The position numbers and the translations under genes are program-made. Below the pieces are notes generated by a model. The model saw nothing but the letters and a program-made list of their open reading frames with translations, did not search any database and was not told the DNA's origin. Shown piece by piece: positions 1 to 12,525 of a stretch of DNA of 64,000 bases; the stretch's first letter is position 1; each line of letters starts with the position of its first letter. The stretch is from Phoronis australis (lineage: Eukaryota; Phoronida; Phoronidae): NCBI GenBank assembly GCA_002633005.1, contig NMRA01000045.1:1173552-1237551 (forward strand). Reading direction: 5' to 3'.

Positions 1-2350
1 GTTAAGATGAGTATGTGCCTGAGCTATGAACCTGACTTTTTTAATCAAAATATTTCACTCGACGATTAGAAAAGTATAAACAGTGTAGTCGACTCGCCCT
101 ACTTTACTCGGGGAATGCAATCAGTTGTGTCCTACTTTTCATTTGGTGGAATTTAGCAGACGGCAGAATAAAAATATAGGCGAATCTTCACTGATTTTGT
201 TCAAAATATCCTGAAATCTGTGCCACTGTACAGATACTGGTAATTCGACTTTAAGATGCATACCCAGCTTTACATGAACATATGGCATCAGTGGCTTCGT
301 TAGTTTTCAGGTGAAGGTGAACTCCGTGTGGGGTTCTTCAGATTTTCGCTAGCTCCGAAATACTTTTCTTCGAACACTTATTTTTTCATCGTAGCCATCA
401 TGAACGTACGATTCTCTGCTGCAAAGCATTGCCTCTTGTCTTTGTCGAAGCGTCTTCGAATAGTGTAAAAAACGCTCATCGATTCCATTAGGAACGTCGT
501 TTAGCAACAGTGTATTTGCCTCTGACATCTTGTTTGTTTGTCCAGTATCACATGACTTTTCGCAAGGAGCGGAGTTTGTGATAGCTCAATTCAGTGAATG
601 TTGGACAAGACACATTTCTCTAAATCATCGTCGTCATCGATGACGGCATTGCTGTTGGTGGCATCGTCAGTATCATTATTGGTGGCGTTGATTGTATTGC
701 TGTTTCAGTCATTGGCATAGCAGTTACTTCACCATCCAGCTTCTGTTGTCGACACCACAGACATTGTCAACTCGTAGGCACTATTAGTGTCGTTGTTACC
801 AGTGCTGTTGTAGACTGACTGTGTATTAAGTAGACGGTTGTGGCATTGTGATTGGCTGTGGTGTCATCTTCAGCAATAGTGTCGTAGGCTTCCGTGTAAT
901 TGGTTTCAGCGTCGTCATTGTTATTGTTGGTGCCAGCGTTATTGTGGTCATGGCATGGCCGCCGTTGTCCTGGTCACTGTTTTTGTTGGTTGCTACGATA
1001 TTAAAGAAGCCTGGAATGTGATAAATGGACTAAATTGCAATATTGAAAGTGGATCTCTGCCACAGAAACAGAATTCAATCTTCTCACCAGGTATTTTTAG
1101 AGTTTGTTCGTAAAGATTTTTAATTTGTGTTGATATCAAATGTATTTTCTTTTAGTTTCAAATTTCAAAAAATGATATGTCAACTGCTCGCCACTTCATC
1201 GATTTTTCTCCCACAAAGCAAAAGCACGTCTTCTTATTTGGTATGAAAAACATAGACGTAGCACATTTCCCTTGTATGGAAATGTGACCTTTAACCTCAA
1301 GCAACTTGAAGCACCTGACTGTGAGCGCATGCGCGCATTTATCGTTAGTGGGAAGAAGATTAGAAACTTTGTGGTTACCACAGAGTTTTTCCTTGGCATG
1401 TATTTCAAAAGGTTAATCATGAATTTTGTGATTTTTTCTGAAAATTTCCTCACAGAAGAAAGTGAATTACTCTGTACAAGACATTGCAAGATGGTACTTT
1501 CATTTTAAAAGGTGTTTTCGACGAGTTTTCATGTTCCATGCCTCTTTAATATCAACGTGATTGGTGTACAGTAGGCGATAGTCTTCGAGTTTCACTTTTG
1601 TCATCTGCAGTAGCATCATCACCTTTGGACATCGTTGTCATTGGCTGTGTTGTCATTGTTGGTGTGTCAGTATCAGTGCCATTGCATTGCTGGTGGTGTT
1701 GTAGCAAAATCAACTGAAGTGAGATTGACAATGAAAGTCACAACACCAAAGATGTCAACAATCGCGATACTGAAGGCAATCACAAAAGCATGATAATCCT
1801 GACACTGAGCAATACTCTGAACACTTTCACTTTGTTCTTATGAATTCACTCTAAACCTAGAAAAAAAACATCCCAGGGAGTCTGGACTAAAGCCGAGATA
1901 GATTCGTGTCCGCCTTTATAATTGTACTCAGGAAAATTTAGCACATTGTGCCTCAAGTTGACTCAGTTTCAGTTCACCATTCATGTTTTTATTGAAGTAC
2001 CTTGATGGTTGAACAGTTGAAAGTCTTCACCTTCCAACTCTGACAGAAATTCCAATTAGCATGCTTTCTTTCTGGCAGATTTAAACTTTTACTGTCCTAG
2101 TCATTATAAACGAAGCCTTTAGTTTGACTACTTCTTTAGGGAGATCCAAGTCCCAGGGACTAACTTGGGCACTGATTTATAGACTTATAAACTAGGAAAC
2201 TAGTAGATGCATATCATGAAGTGTCTCACTTAAATTGTTCTTGCTTAATCAGGCTGTGAAAAAGCAATAAACAAACATCTAGTCTTTTCTCGTCACTGTT
2301 GCACTCTTATCTTTAAAACTGTAGCAATGATTTCATATATATTCCTGCAG
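1..2350. other. No gene seen; upstream or intronic DNA of SNIP1
   Basis: I find no convincing exon here. The missing N-terminal exons of SNIP1 should lie in this stretch or before the window. Positions 618-985 and 1560-1690 are rich in imperfect GTT/GTC/ATT triplets, which look like degenerate trinucleotide repeats. The open frames at 1196-1508 on both strands are short, overlap each other and resemble nothing I know. Confidence 0.5.
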
Positions 2351-3229
2351 GATCACCACAGACGACGTAACGGTGATCATGAGGAAAGACGGAATCGATC
2401 CAGATCGCCTGATGAACGACCACGTGATGAAAGGAGGCGCATAAAACGTGAAGGTGACGTGCAGCCCTCCAGGTGGGAAAGAGATGGTGATGAGGCCCAG
2501 AGCAGGAATGAGGGAGACGGTCGGCACGAGCAAAGAATTAAAAAGGAGCCAAGGAATCGGGGCTATGCTGATGAAGAGGAACGTCAACGAAATGATGATA
2601 GACGACGAGACAACCATAGGCGGAGACGTAATCGTAATCCCTTTGAAGTAGATGACTCTCAATATGAGTTTGGTCGTCCAGAAATAAAAGAAGAGAAAGA
2701 TAATAAAAATCCCAAAGAAAAGGAGGAGCCAAATTTTGGCCTTTCCGGAAAACTAGCAGAAGACACAAACACGTACAAAGGTATTGTGATAAAGTACAAT
2801 GAACCTGCTGAAGCTCGCAAACCTAAAAAACGTTGGAGATTTTATCCATTTAAAGGAGAGGAAGCCCTTCCTGTCCTTCACCTACATAGACAGAGTGCTT
2901 ATCTACTTGGTAGAGATAGGAAAGTGGCCGACATACCAGTGGATCATCCGTCTTGTTCAAAACAGCATGCAGCTCTCCAGTTCAGGCTAGTCGAATATGA
3001 GAGAGAGGATCGTTCAATAGGACGACGGGTGCGCCCTTATGTCATTGATCTCGGCTCCACAAATGGAACTTATGTCAACAATAACAGAATTGAGAGCCAA
3101 CGCTATGTGGAACTGTTCGAGAAGGATGTTGTTAAGTTTGGATTCAGTTCTAGGGAATACGTTCTCCTGACTGAGAACACAGACACTACATCATTAGAAA
3201 ACGACGAAGGTGTGGATGTCAGTGACTGA
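2351..3229 (+). CDS. SNIP1: SNIP1, Smad nuclear-interacting protein 1 (terminal coding exon)
   Basis: SNIP1 is a nuclear FHA-domain protein known from vertebrates to bind Smad4 and p300, to take part in activated spliceosomes and to support microRNA biogenesis. This exon follows a good acceptor (TTCCTGCAG at 2342-2350) and encodes 292 residues to a TGA stop at 3227-3229. Residues 1-110 are a low-complexity Arg/Asp/Glu-rich arm (RSRSP, RRRRNRN) like the RS-rich N-half of SNIP1. A linker with LAEDTNTYKG and KKRWRFYPFKG is strongly SNIP1-like. The FHA domain spans about residues 170-275, with the phosphothreonine-binding signature visible as LGR, then SCSKQH, then GSTNGTYVNN. It ends FGFSSREYVLL and a short acidic tail, as in SNIP1. 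The exon is in phase 0 with the upstream intron. The N-terminal exon or exons were not found, so the protein is partial here. The ATG at 2327 is intronic and is not the start. Confidence 0.93.
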   Translation, partial: DHHRRRNGDHEERRNRSRSPDERPRDERRRIKREGDVQPSRWERDGDEAQSRNEGDGRHEQRIKKEPRNRGYADEEERQRNDDRRRDNHRRRRNRNPFEVDDSQYEFGRPEIKEEKDNKNPKEKEEPNFGLSGKLAEDTNTYKGIVIKYNEPAEARKPKKRWRFYPFKGEEALPVLHLHRQSAYLLGRDRKVADIPVDHPSCSKQHAALQFRLVEYEREDRSIGRRVRPYVIDLGSTNGTYVNNNRIESQRYVELFEKDVVKFGFSSREYVLLTENTDTTSLENDEGVDVSD

Positions 3230-3659
3230 TTGCAAACAGGAAATAACTTTTTGACAATTGTATCCTCAGGTACTGTAGTCACTTTCAGTGCATGTTCAGT
3301 CATAAGAGTTTATACATTCAAAGGTGAACACTAGCATTCTTCCCTTACTATGTCACAATGTTGACCTACATTTTCGGCTTCACTCAGCTCGCACAGACGT
3401 CCACAACAAGAAAATAGCTATCTATTTGTTTATGCGCAATGCAAGTTTCAATTGCTATTTTATTGTAAAAAAACGAAAAATTTGTGCAACATTGGATGCG
3501 CCTTACGTAGGTACATGGGTGCATATTGCCTTCAACTGTGTTCGGGCGTCCTGTAGTGGTATCGACCATCTGCTGCCATGTCTCCTAAACGCGTGCAGGA
3601 CCTTCATGAAGTTTGGTGTGTGTGTTCCTGTGAAGCTGACAACAGATTACGACTTTCAG

Positions 3660-4300
3660 ATCGATCCGACTTCTACTAAGTCACCCAGTGGCTAGTTGAA
3701 GTTCTTTGTTTGCTAAAACTATACATACCAAGTCACTCTCTTGGTATTTGTGAAGTTTGTCATATGTATTCCTATCAAGGAAAGCGTGCTAACATAAATT
3801 ATTTGGGCCGAGTAGACTACTGTTATGCCCATTAGTCGTAATTTTTATTTTGGTTCCATTATTTGACATCCTCTTCGTTTTCTGTCTAACAGTTTCGAGG
3901 TTCATTACAAAGATTTAGGGGTATGCTCCGGTTGATGAGAACCTGGTTGACTTTGATTTTCAGACAGATTCAATTGCCAATATCCCCCTTGTGGCAGTTC
4001 TAGTCTGTTTTTTGCTCCTGCCTCTGAGTAAATATTTATCAAGTTCGGGGAAGGATGATCATCAAATTGGAGCGATATGTTCCTATTATTAAGAGCTGAT
4101 CTGATGTTGAATACGCTATGCCCTCTAGTGTCAGTTTCAGTTTTTTGCGCCTGTCTTAATATCTATAAAGTTTATTAGAGCATGATCGTGAAATTTAACA
4201 TTTTGCTTCTTGGGAGGACATCTTGGCTGACATTGATTTTCTGACGAATCCAGCAAATGGTATGTCCCTTAGTAGCAATTTTATTTTTTCCACCTCCCTC
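3660..4300. repeat. Diverged tandem repeat, about 140-155 bp units
   Basis: Related segments recur with the order 'GATTTTCAGAC..GATTC', then 'TATGCCC..TAGT..CAGTTTTA', then 'AATAT.TATAAAGTT'. The 'TATGCCC'-type landmark falls near 3821, 3976, 4115 and 4259, and a weaker copy begins near 3665. Units are heavily diverged, so this is an old local duplication. No open reading frame is shared by the units. Confidence 0.5.
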
Positions 4301-6066
4301 CACACCAGCATGGGGGCTGGAGGGGCTTATTCTCTGATGGAATAGGAACTGGTAAATATAATTCTGTTCATAGTATTATCAAACATTTTTTGGCTGTTGA
4401 AAACTTGCCCCAATGCCCCTGGAATGGTAAATGAATATTTCAGAGAATAAATAGACCACCTTAACATTGCCTTGCAGGTTTCACTGGATTTGATTGCTCT
4501 TTCTGTAGGGTCACCACTTAATGGGTTGTAAAGGGAGTCAAAACAAAAATGAGGACCATAATGCTTACTCGAGCATAAATCTGTGACCTCTGGTTTCTCG
4601 TGTTCATATTTAACATGTCTATTCCCCTTTGGTGTGTCCTGCGCCATATAAACATGCAAAGAAGTCTGTGCTTTTGTACAATGTTATACACCCTTGTCTA
4701 ACAACAGACTCTCATATTTCTTGGTAAACATTATTTCTAACAGTTATGGTTGCCACACGCACACACCAACTACTAGTAGGTGCTTAAACAATTCACAAAT
4801 TTGTGGGCCTACTTGTGCTCGAGTATGCACCAGTGAAGCTTAAGATTCCCCTAGCATGTCAGCTAGACAACCATCTAAGAACTAAATACTAAGCATGTTA
4901 GCTTACAGTATTCAATGAAAATTTACTAAATCACAAAGACAGGTCTTCCTGAGGAGTTTCCACAACGACAGAATACTGACAAATAGTACTCTTTGTCCCT
5001 TTTCATAAGGACTAATGGAGTAAGACTGCTATCTTCCTCACATTTGAAGGCAGCATTTGCTAGGTGTGTGCTAAGCCAAGGATTTAGCCTGTAAATGTAG
5101 GGATGTGGATGTCCCTAATATAAAATTAGCTAATATTTTGGCTTTTAATGAATGTTCAAAGTCCAAGAAAAGTCACATTTCATATAGATCTTGTCTTCAT
5201 TTTCTGTTTCCAGGTTACATCTACTTGGAAAATGACAACCGTCATTGGCTCAAGACATCTTTCATGACCCCATTAGCAAACTAGATCAGCTTTTAGGTCT
5301 GCGGCAATGTCGGGCAATGTTTGTGATTTTTAGAATCGACTACCATTTAATTGCAACATTTTCCTAAACAATTTTTTTAATATATAGGTGTCCATGTTCA
5401 TCTGTTGCGCATTAGACTGCAGTACAATGGATCACCAGCTGGACATTATCAATACACAATGTGATTTTGCTCACAAACCACAATCAACACTAGTTTTACA
5501 ATTGCCTGCATTTCTATTCACTACCCTGGTCTGATGACACATTTTGCTTGCGGCAAAAATGTTATCTGATCAGTAACCAGAAGCCGAGATGTGTCGTGAA
5601 AGAGTGGCACCTCCTCAGGAAATTTAATGGGAAAATATGGGAGCTGTGAAGCTGTTGTCTTGGAAGTATGGTTACTCATGTCCATAGGAGTGTTGTGAAA
5701 GAAATAATCCAGTCTCTGTGGTGATCAGGAACATTGAAAGGTTTCATTTCTCCAACATTAATTGCAGCAGAGAGAAAGCAGTAAAGTTTCACTAACGTTG
5801 GACATACATAATTACCTTTTTTGTTTTCAACATCTAACATTGTAGTGGATGCCCACAATTTTCTGTGAGCTATGGTACATAACGCGAACATAGTTATGCA
5901 TCAGTTTGATGCGTGCTACATATCTCTACATGAAAATATGATAAAATAGTTTCACTTAATATCTGTTGTACAAAGTCCAAATTTCGTGAGATTTTACAGT
6001 ACTGCAAAATAATTATTTTTGTATTAAGAGAAGTATGTAAATGTTAATGTATACTCAGAAAACGTG

Positions 6067-6079
6067 TTTATTAAATAAA
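6067..6079. terminator. Bidirectional poly(A) signal palindrome
   Basis: TTTATTAAATAAA reads as AATAAA on the plus strand (6074-6079) and on the minus strand (complement of 6067-6072). It lies between the convergent SNIP1 (+) and p63/p73-like (-) genes and could serve either or both. A second minus-strand AATAAA lies near 6170. That it is used is inferred from position only. Confidence 0.4.
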
Positions 6080-7438
6080 TTTGGCACCTTTACATTGGTA
6101 AGTGTGTTCCAGCCAAAATGTATAAATTGTAATTCAGCTCACATGCAAAGCAAGCCATAAGACAAAGTAAAGATTTATTTGAAGTACTAAGTAATGTTTC
6201 ATATAAAAATAATATAAATCTCTGGCATTTTTATCTTTACGGCAGCTTGGTTGAATAAGTGTTTTCTGAAACACTAACTTCATCATCAATGCCAGTTGCC
6301 AATGAATACTCATAATGATCACAAAAGAATTTACACGTATGTACAATAACTACTATCTCTACCACAAGTTTGTATACACAAGTGGCCTGCTGGCAAAATA
6401 CACTAGGTAATGAAATGACATTAAACACCTTTAAGCTATTTACAAGGTGCTACATATCTGCCTTCTGTGAAATATCAACTTTTTGAGACCACTAATTGTA
6501 ACGAAACTGGTCTCGCCTCATTCCCCTAGTCAGATTACGAGTAGCTTGTGAAAAGCTGGCGCGCAATCGTTATTCAAGACCAAGATTGATGCACAAAATC
6601 ATCAACCAGGTTGAGCATGGTCTTTAGTAATAACGAAATGACAGTTCTGCCCAAGGCCTGGAATCATTTTTAAACCTAGAAAGGTTAGTAAGTCTACTTA
6701 ATATTTTCGCAACAGAGCAGCGGAGATGGGATAAATTTACCATATCATGGCATAACTTCACTCAATGACTATACGCTTGCAAGTAGAACACCCACACTAA
6801 GTCCTGAAACCCTTGGGTACACTCCCTTCTGTGCAGCAGCACGATAGCACCATGAAGTCAACAAAAGTGGGACAAAAATCCACCTTGCTTCGTATATTCT
6901 GCGTTTGGTCTACTGGAGACCAAATTTAAAAGGTATTTTTGTCAGAAAGCGGATGTGTAGCAGTGGCAATGTTTGCTATTTATACAACATAGCGAGTATC
7001 ACAGCACTAAATCTCTAAAGCGGAAAACATTTTCTGACACTACAAGTACTATGTCATAATCATAATAATGTCCAACAAAAAAACATCTGAAAATCTTACC
7101 CATGACAGCTGACTCTTTGGTGCAAGTATGCAAAGAGTACAAGCTTAAATATACATTAAAACAACTGATCAAGTCAACTAGAGTCCTGCTACTGACACCT
7201 AAGTGACATGGAAGAGCACTCTTTAACAAAGATGTTTCGGTCAACTAACTCGTCAGTTCAGTATAAGTTCATGAACTTGTGTCTGGTTCAGACAACGGGC
7301 TTATACGTGATAAATGCCAAGCACATCCACGTGGTGCCATGAAATCGGCTAGGTGTTTCCATGACAATCCAAGATGTATTCCACTTTCATCACACATCAA
7401 CACAAACGGAACAACCCCCTGGAGAGAAGACGTCCTGC

Positions 7439-7690
7439 TTACATGTCCTTGCAATAGTCATGGTCGGGTTTTCGGTTCACAGTTTGACGGAATGTATACT
7501 TTGTAACCTCGAAGAAGCACGGTGAAATACCAGAACCCTGAGAATGTAACGACAGTGTTGACGCACGACTAGACGAGGCAAGAAAATCCTGACTTAGTTT
7601 GGAAGAGGTAGAAGCTTCCTCACGATATTCCAGTAGTGCCTTCCACAGCTTGTTTCTGTGACCACTCCCTATCTTCATCTTATTGAGATC
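7439..7690 (-). CDS. p63/p73-like exon: end of SAM domain, inhibitory-like segment and stop
   Basis: The exon starts after acceptor CTCTAG with [20 protein letters not shown], the last helices of the SAM domain (GHR..LW is diagnostic), then a Ser-rich linker. [13 protein letters not shown] aligns with the p63/p73 transactivation-inhibitory motif (DAVRFTLRQTI in vertebrates). It stops at TAA 7439-7441 after KDM. The stop overlaps a possible donor (AT|GTAAGC), so a further exon carrying the usual Lys/Glu-rich tail cannot be excluded, although I found none. Confidence 0.9.
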   Translation of the reverse strand, partial: DLNKMKIGSGHRNKLWKALLEYREEASTSSKLSQDFLASSSRASTLSLHSQGSGISPCFFEVTKYTFRQTVNRKPDHDYCKDM

Positions 7691-10600
7691 CTAGAGAAGA
7701 ATGGGTAACAAGTCTATACCAAAACATTTTATTTACTACCATTCAGTTACGTTTGATTTCAAGCTTTTGCATTCTTAATCTCGTCAATGACCAATTATTA
7801 GACAAACATATATACAACTACATAAATTCTATTAAACAACCAAGGGGAAAGTTTGGCAACAGTCAGGGTCAATTAAACTACACCCCAGGCAAAGATTCAT
7901 CATGATCAACCCATCATAGATATAGTCACAAATAATATGCCTTAAGTCTGAAGAGTTGTAAATTCTAGTCTGAAGGTGTCACTGTTCTTTAGCAGTTTCT
8001 AAATTACTGGTTGAGATACAATCATGTATCAAGTTACCAGAAAAAAGAACAGGAAGCATACAAGCAATGGAATGAGTGAAGCAGTTTCTCCATTTTTATG
8101 ACCACGGTACGTTTTGTTTTTAGTAAACTGAATTTGCCAATTACAAAAATTGAATTTCAGTGTGGTAAACTGGATTTTCCAATTGTTTTGGAAATGGAAA
8201 ACCACGGTCACCATTCTATTTCGAGATACAACTTGATCCATACCTCCATAGTAAATTTGTCTTTGTCCAGCTGGTACATCTGGGTATAACCAGCTGTATG
8301 GAAAAAGTCAATGTATGCGCTCAAGCCAACCTTCTTTAGCCACCTGAAAAAGATCATACATATGTTCAGTTTATGATAACATTTCAAAAGTCAAGAACAG
8401 ACAATAATTGTCAAAAAGCACAGGTAACAATTTCTCTTGAATTTTCAAAGCAACATCCTCTGCCAAAGTATGCATTAATTACTTAAAGCCAATTTCTTCT
8501 ACCTTCCGGTCCCAGTGCACCCAGCCTGTTGTGATCACCAGGTCACATCTTGCATCACATTAAACGAAACATAGAAACTTACGATGTGCGTCAAGTCAAA
8601 CAAGAGTCATCGCCAGACAAGTTAACTTCATCATTCTCAAATCATTCCAGTCAAGCCATATCAAATATGCTAGTGGCTGATTCATGTTGTTTATAGGCCT
8701 CGAGTTTTTGGAGTGTGCTGGAGCGAGGACTCACTTAAAGCTTGCAAAAATCGTAGCTTGGCTTCGCTATTCCTGGGTCAATTCTGATGTTTCAGAAACT
8801 AATGTTGCATTTTTACAATCAAATATTATGGAAACATTCAACAGAAACACAGCTTTTGATAGAAAGAATACTCCAGGCAAGGTGGGCTGGTAACCAAACC
8901 CGCTCAGCACGTAAAACTGGGTGAGATTTTTGTGTAAAATCAGACACTGGCACTGGAAAACAGCTACATTTGAATTGCTTACAACAGAAACTTAATACAA
9001 CATAACACAACTGTTTTCACGTCTTCGTGACTATCTCTAAAATTTAAGCACAGCATAACAGTGCTGCTGTTATGAGTTAAAGGCGAAGGCAACCTTTTTC
9101 CATGTCACTTTGAGCTAAAATAAGGTTGGTTGGTTATCCTAGACATATTTTCCACGTAATTACATCTTTTCGTAATTTCATAAATTACTCGTCCGCTACT
9201 CCGGAAGTGACGTTTTAGGAGGCAAGCGTTTCCCGCCACTTGGTTTTGCGTTGACTTTACAGTGCGAATCTGTTCTATTCTACTTTTGTTTTGTGCTGTT
9301 TTTCAACAATTGTCGCCACCACTTTCCATCGGCGAGTATTCTGCGGCAAGATAGGTTAGTAGAGAACTCAACTACGTTGGATTTAGGGATTGTTTAGTGT
9401 GTTGTAAGCTGAAAATGGCTGGAGTCGGTGACCCGTATCACAGTGACTGTAGTGTGAGTGACGGAGACCTTGTTCACAGCAGTGGTGACGAGGAATTTTT
9501 TCATGGACATTCGGTGGGTGGGTACATGTTTGAGCCCGAGTATAACGAGGCAGAGTACGCACAGGCACAGTTGAGAGAAACGAGGCGGCTACTGAGGACA
9601 GAGGTGGTGACACATCTTGGTGCAAATGCACTGTGTGCGTTGTTATGCCTACCTCAATGGAATGCTTGTGCTGTTTAGAGTTCGACGAGGCCAAGCCACT
9701 ACTGGACATGGTTAAGTGGACCTCCGGCACACCATGGACAGATGAACAACTGCCCCACTTGCCAGAGTGTCCCGCGACACACTCCTACTGGATCGACCTG
9801 AGCACCCAAACTGCTTACATCGTGTCGTGTGACTCCCTCGCCACACACCTGGCACCTTCTAAATAGCTCCAACACTTTAGACAAGTCCACAATAAACTTA
9901 TCAAAGTTTGGCTCACCGATCTGTTCACTGCCGGGACGACGAACTGTCCTCTTCACTGGGTGTCGAACTGAGCCTGTAATCACTCTCACTACTCAATATC
10001 GCTGCAGGGCTGCTTAGAGGCTCTGGGCTGGAGAAAACAGCACAGGGCGAATCACTACTGGTTCCAGGAATTGCACGCTCTGGGGTACGTTCGGAGGCAC
10101 GGGTGACAGTAGATGAAGTGCTTCCACTGGCTCCAGTCACTGTACTGGCCACAGTTCGCGAGGCTTCCCGCTTCAAAAACGCACTTCTCGGGGGTGGCGA
10201 TGGGGCACTGCCGGGAATCAACACAGACGGAATGGTATCCTTCTTCAGACGTTGTTTCGCAGGGACCTTCATCAGTTCAGCGTACAAATCCCTTTCGTCA
10301 TCGGACGGCAGAAAGTGCTTGCCACACACACGGTAGTTCTCCACTGCTTTGTACGTTGCGTGGACAGGTAACGGTGCGTTCTTCACACGAACGAGCCAAG
10401 TACGGCGAAGTGTGTCATCCATCGGAAAGCGATGCAAAGGTACTCCTAAAGCGCGCGTGAGCCGATAATTAGTACATCCTGGTACGCAGCAACAGTGTGG
10501 CATGTTGACTGACTAGTAAATGAAAGCAAACGACGACGGAACTTAACACAACCGAGGTAGAACAATGACTGACTCGGCAGCTCTCACAGTCAGACTATAT

Positions 10601-12488
10601 GGAAAGAAATTGGCGCGAAATGCTTGCCTCCTAAAACGTCACTTCCGGAGTAGCGGACGAGTAATTAATAAAATTACGAAAAGCTGTAATTAAGTGGAAA
10701 ATATGTCTAGGATAACCAACCAACCTTATTTTAGCTCAAAATGACATGGAAAAAAGTTGCCTTCGCCTTTAATATTGTCTTCCTTCTTGACCCGAGAGGA
10801 AATTAAACTCATAAAATATGCCTTCAATGTCTCCTCTGAATTTAGATTTGAGACTTTCTTAGGTTTCAAAGTATTATTCAAATGGGTTAAATGCAGCAAT
10901 GCAGAGACTAATCTTGGATGCTTGTGTTAATATGACAGAGTACTGTGTTTACGGATTATGCCGTCAGTTCACTCTTGCCTCCAAACACTCCATCCTTTGT
11001 GTTTCTATGCCCAGTGAAATAACTGCATGCCCATTACCTCCCTGATCAATAAAACAACTGAAAAACAAATTCAATCTAAAATTCCAAGCATCAAATATGT
11101 ATTACAAGGTGCAGCCCTGTTTGTAAAGTTCAATTCAGTCAGCGCATCGCCTTGAACAGTAAGTTCATACACCTCCAGGTTTGCAATTTTAAGCCGACAG
11201 AGACAACACTTCCCCTCCCTGGAAACGATGAGACTCTTGCGTACATGTGGTTAAGGTAGAACTTATCTAGCTTGAAACAGTGGAAGGAGAATTAAATTAA
11301 CTAAATTTGAGAAATAGTCAATATTTGATGTCTCAACTTTAGAGTTTATGATAAATAATAAACAATAATTCACACAGATACTGCACACATAGGGAAACAT
11401 GAAAATGTTTCATTTGCGATTATTTTTGATGATTTCATGAAGTGTCAAGTTCATTTTTTTTTGACACAAAGGCTGATATTTTGAGAAATATGACAAACAC
11501 TAACATCGCCTATGTACTTATGTCCCAAACTTCAAAATCACAAGAAATTCAATTTCAGCTTGAATTTTGCAATCCTAAACTGGAGAACTTTGAGCACATC
11601 ATAGACTCTACATCAGTCACCATACACTTACACATGTACATCAAGTCTCTACATCAGTCATCATACACTACCACATGTACATCAAGTCTCTACATCAGTC
11701 ATCATACACTTCCACATGCACACCAAGTCTCTACATCAGTCACTTTTGACTACTTACACGTCAAGCGAATTTTCTTCACATGATGACACCTCTGGCTCGG
11801 CCTTGACTGCACTATCTGGTGACGTGTTGGTATTAGGGGTACCACCATCCGTCTCCTCCACACCTGGGTACCGGAAGGTGGGCTGGGTAGGGATCGAGGG
11901 CAACTTGTACGCCTCCTGGCTGAGGCTAGTGAAGTTGAAGCCTTGTGACAACCTTGGTACCTGAATCGCTTGAGGCTGAGAGGAGGGTAGTGGCTGGCTG
12001 GGTGGATATTGCTGGACTAACAGGTGAGCTTGTGATGGTGTCGGAATGCTGGCCAGTCTCTGCATTGATGCTCTGAAACAATGTCACCTAGTGTGAGGAT
12101 TTTCTCTCGGCACATGTTACTGAATGGAGTTTTACTCGTGTCATATTGTGTCAATGGTTGAACACAATATGTGAGAGCCAAAGCAATTTAAGGCAGTGTT
12201 TGAAAGCTTGATTTGTTGGAGTTTCTTTAAAAACATGAAAAAGATCATCTCTCGTCAAACATAACGATTTTTTAAACATGCCAAATTTTGGGCATCTTTT
12301 TCAAAATTCTTATCGTAATTGTGATGAAACTTCTTTTTTGAAAACTACTGAAACCTCTCTTTATCAGTTTTCTGTGATCTGTCTTTCTACCAATTTGACC
12401 CCTTTATCACCTATTTCATTTTATCTGATACCTATTATGAATGTAAATATGCAATTCTGCTCATTCCGTCATTTCAACACCTCATTTC

Positions 12489-12525
<37 letters not shown>

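Larger units (their letters stand above)
3230..6080 (+). other. Region 3' of SNIP1 (probable 3'UTR and flank)
   Basis: No further coding exon is visible. Possible poly(A) signals for SNIP1 are AATAAA at about 4446 and at 6074-6079. The stretch contains diverged tandem repeats (3660-4300) and a short inverted repeat around 4300-4330. The 110- and 123-codon open frames at 4327-4659 (-) and 3324-3695 (+) look like chance frames. Confidence 0.4.
9081..10768. mobile_element. Kolobok-like DNA transposon, internally deleted, with TTAA target duplications
   Basis: The element is bounded by TTAA on both sides (9077-9080 and 10769-10772) and has terminal inverted repeats of about 160 bp starting AGGCGAAGGCAAC (left 9081 to about 9240, right about 10607-10768). 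It carries two converging damaged genes, described separately: a THAP-domain protein (-) and a small acidic protein with a P2X7-tail-like Cys cluster (+). A TTAA target and a THAP domain in the transposase are Kolobok hallmarks. At 1.7 kb it lacks the catalytic core, so it is a non-autonomous derivative. It sits in the intron between the 8244-8343 and 11758-12072 exons of the p63/p73-like gene. The two arms are very similar, so the insertion is fairly young. Confidence 0.88.

Noticed and set aside
2333-2768. Minus-strand and alternate-frame ORFs over SNIP1
   Set aside because: They are shadows of the Arg/Glu-rich SNIP1 reading frame.
4327-4659. 110-codon frame on the minus strand 3' of SNIP1
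   Set aside because: It has no recognisable motif, no convincing splice context and average composition. It is kept only as noncoding flank.
11754-12065. 103-codon frame as the true terminal exon of the p63/p73 gene
   Set aside because: A strong donor before the stop joins in exact phase to SAM-domain exons at 8343 and 7690, which are unmistakable. It is therefore internal.
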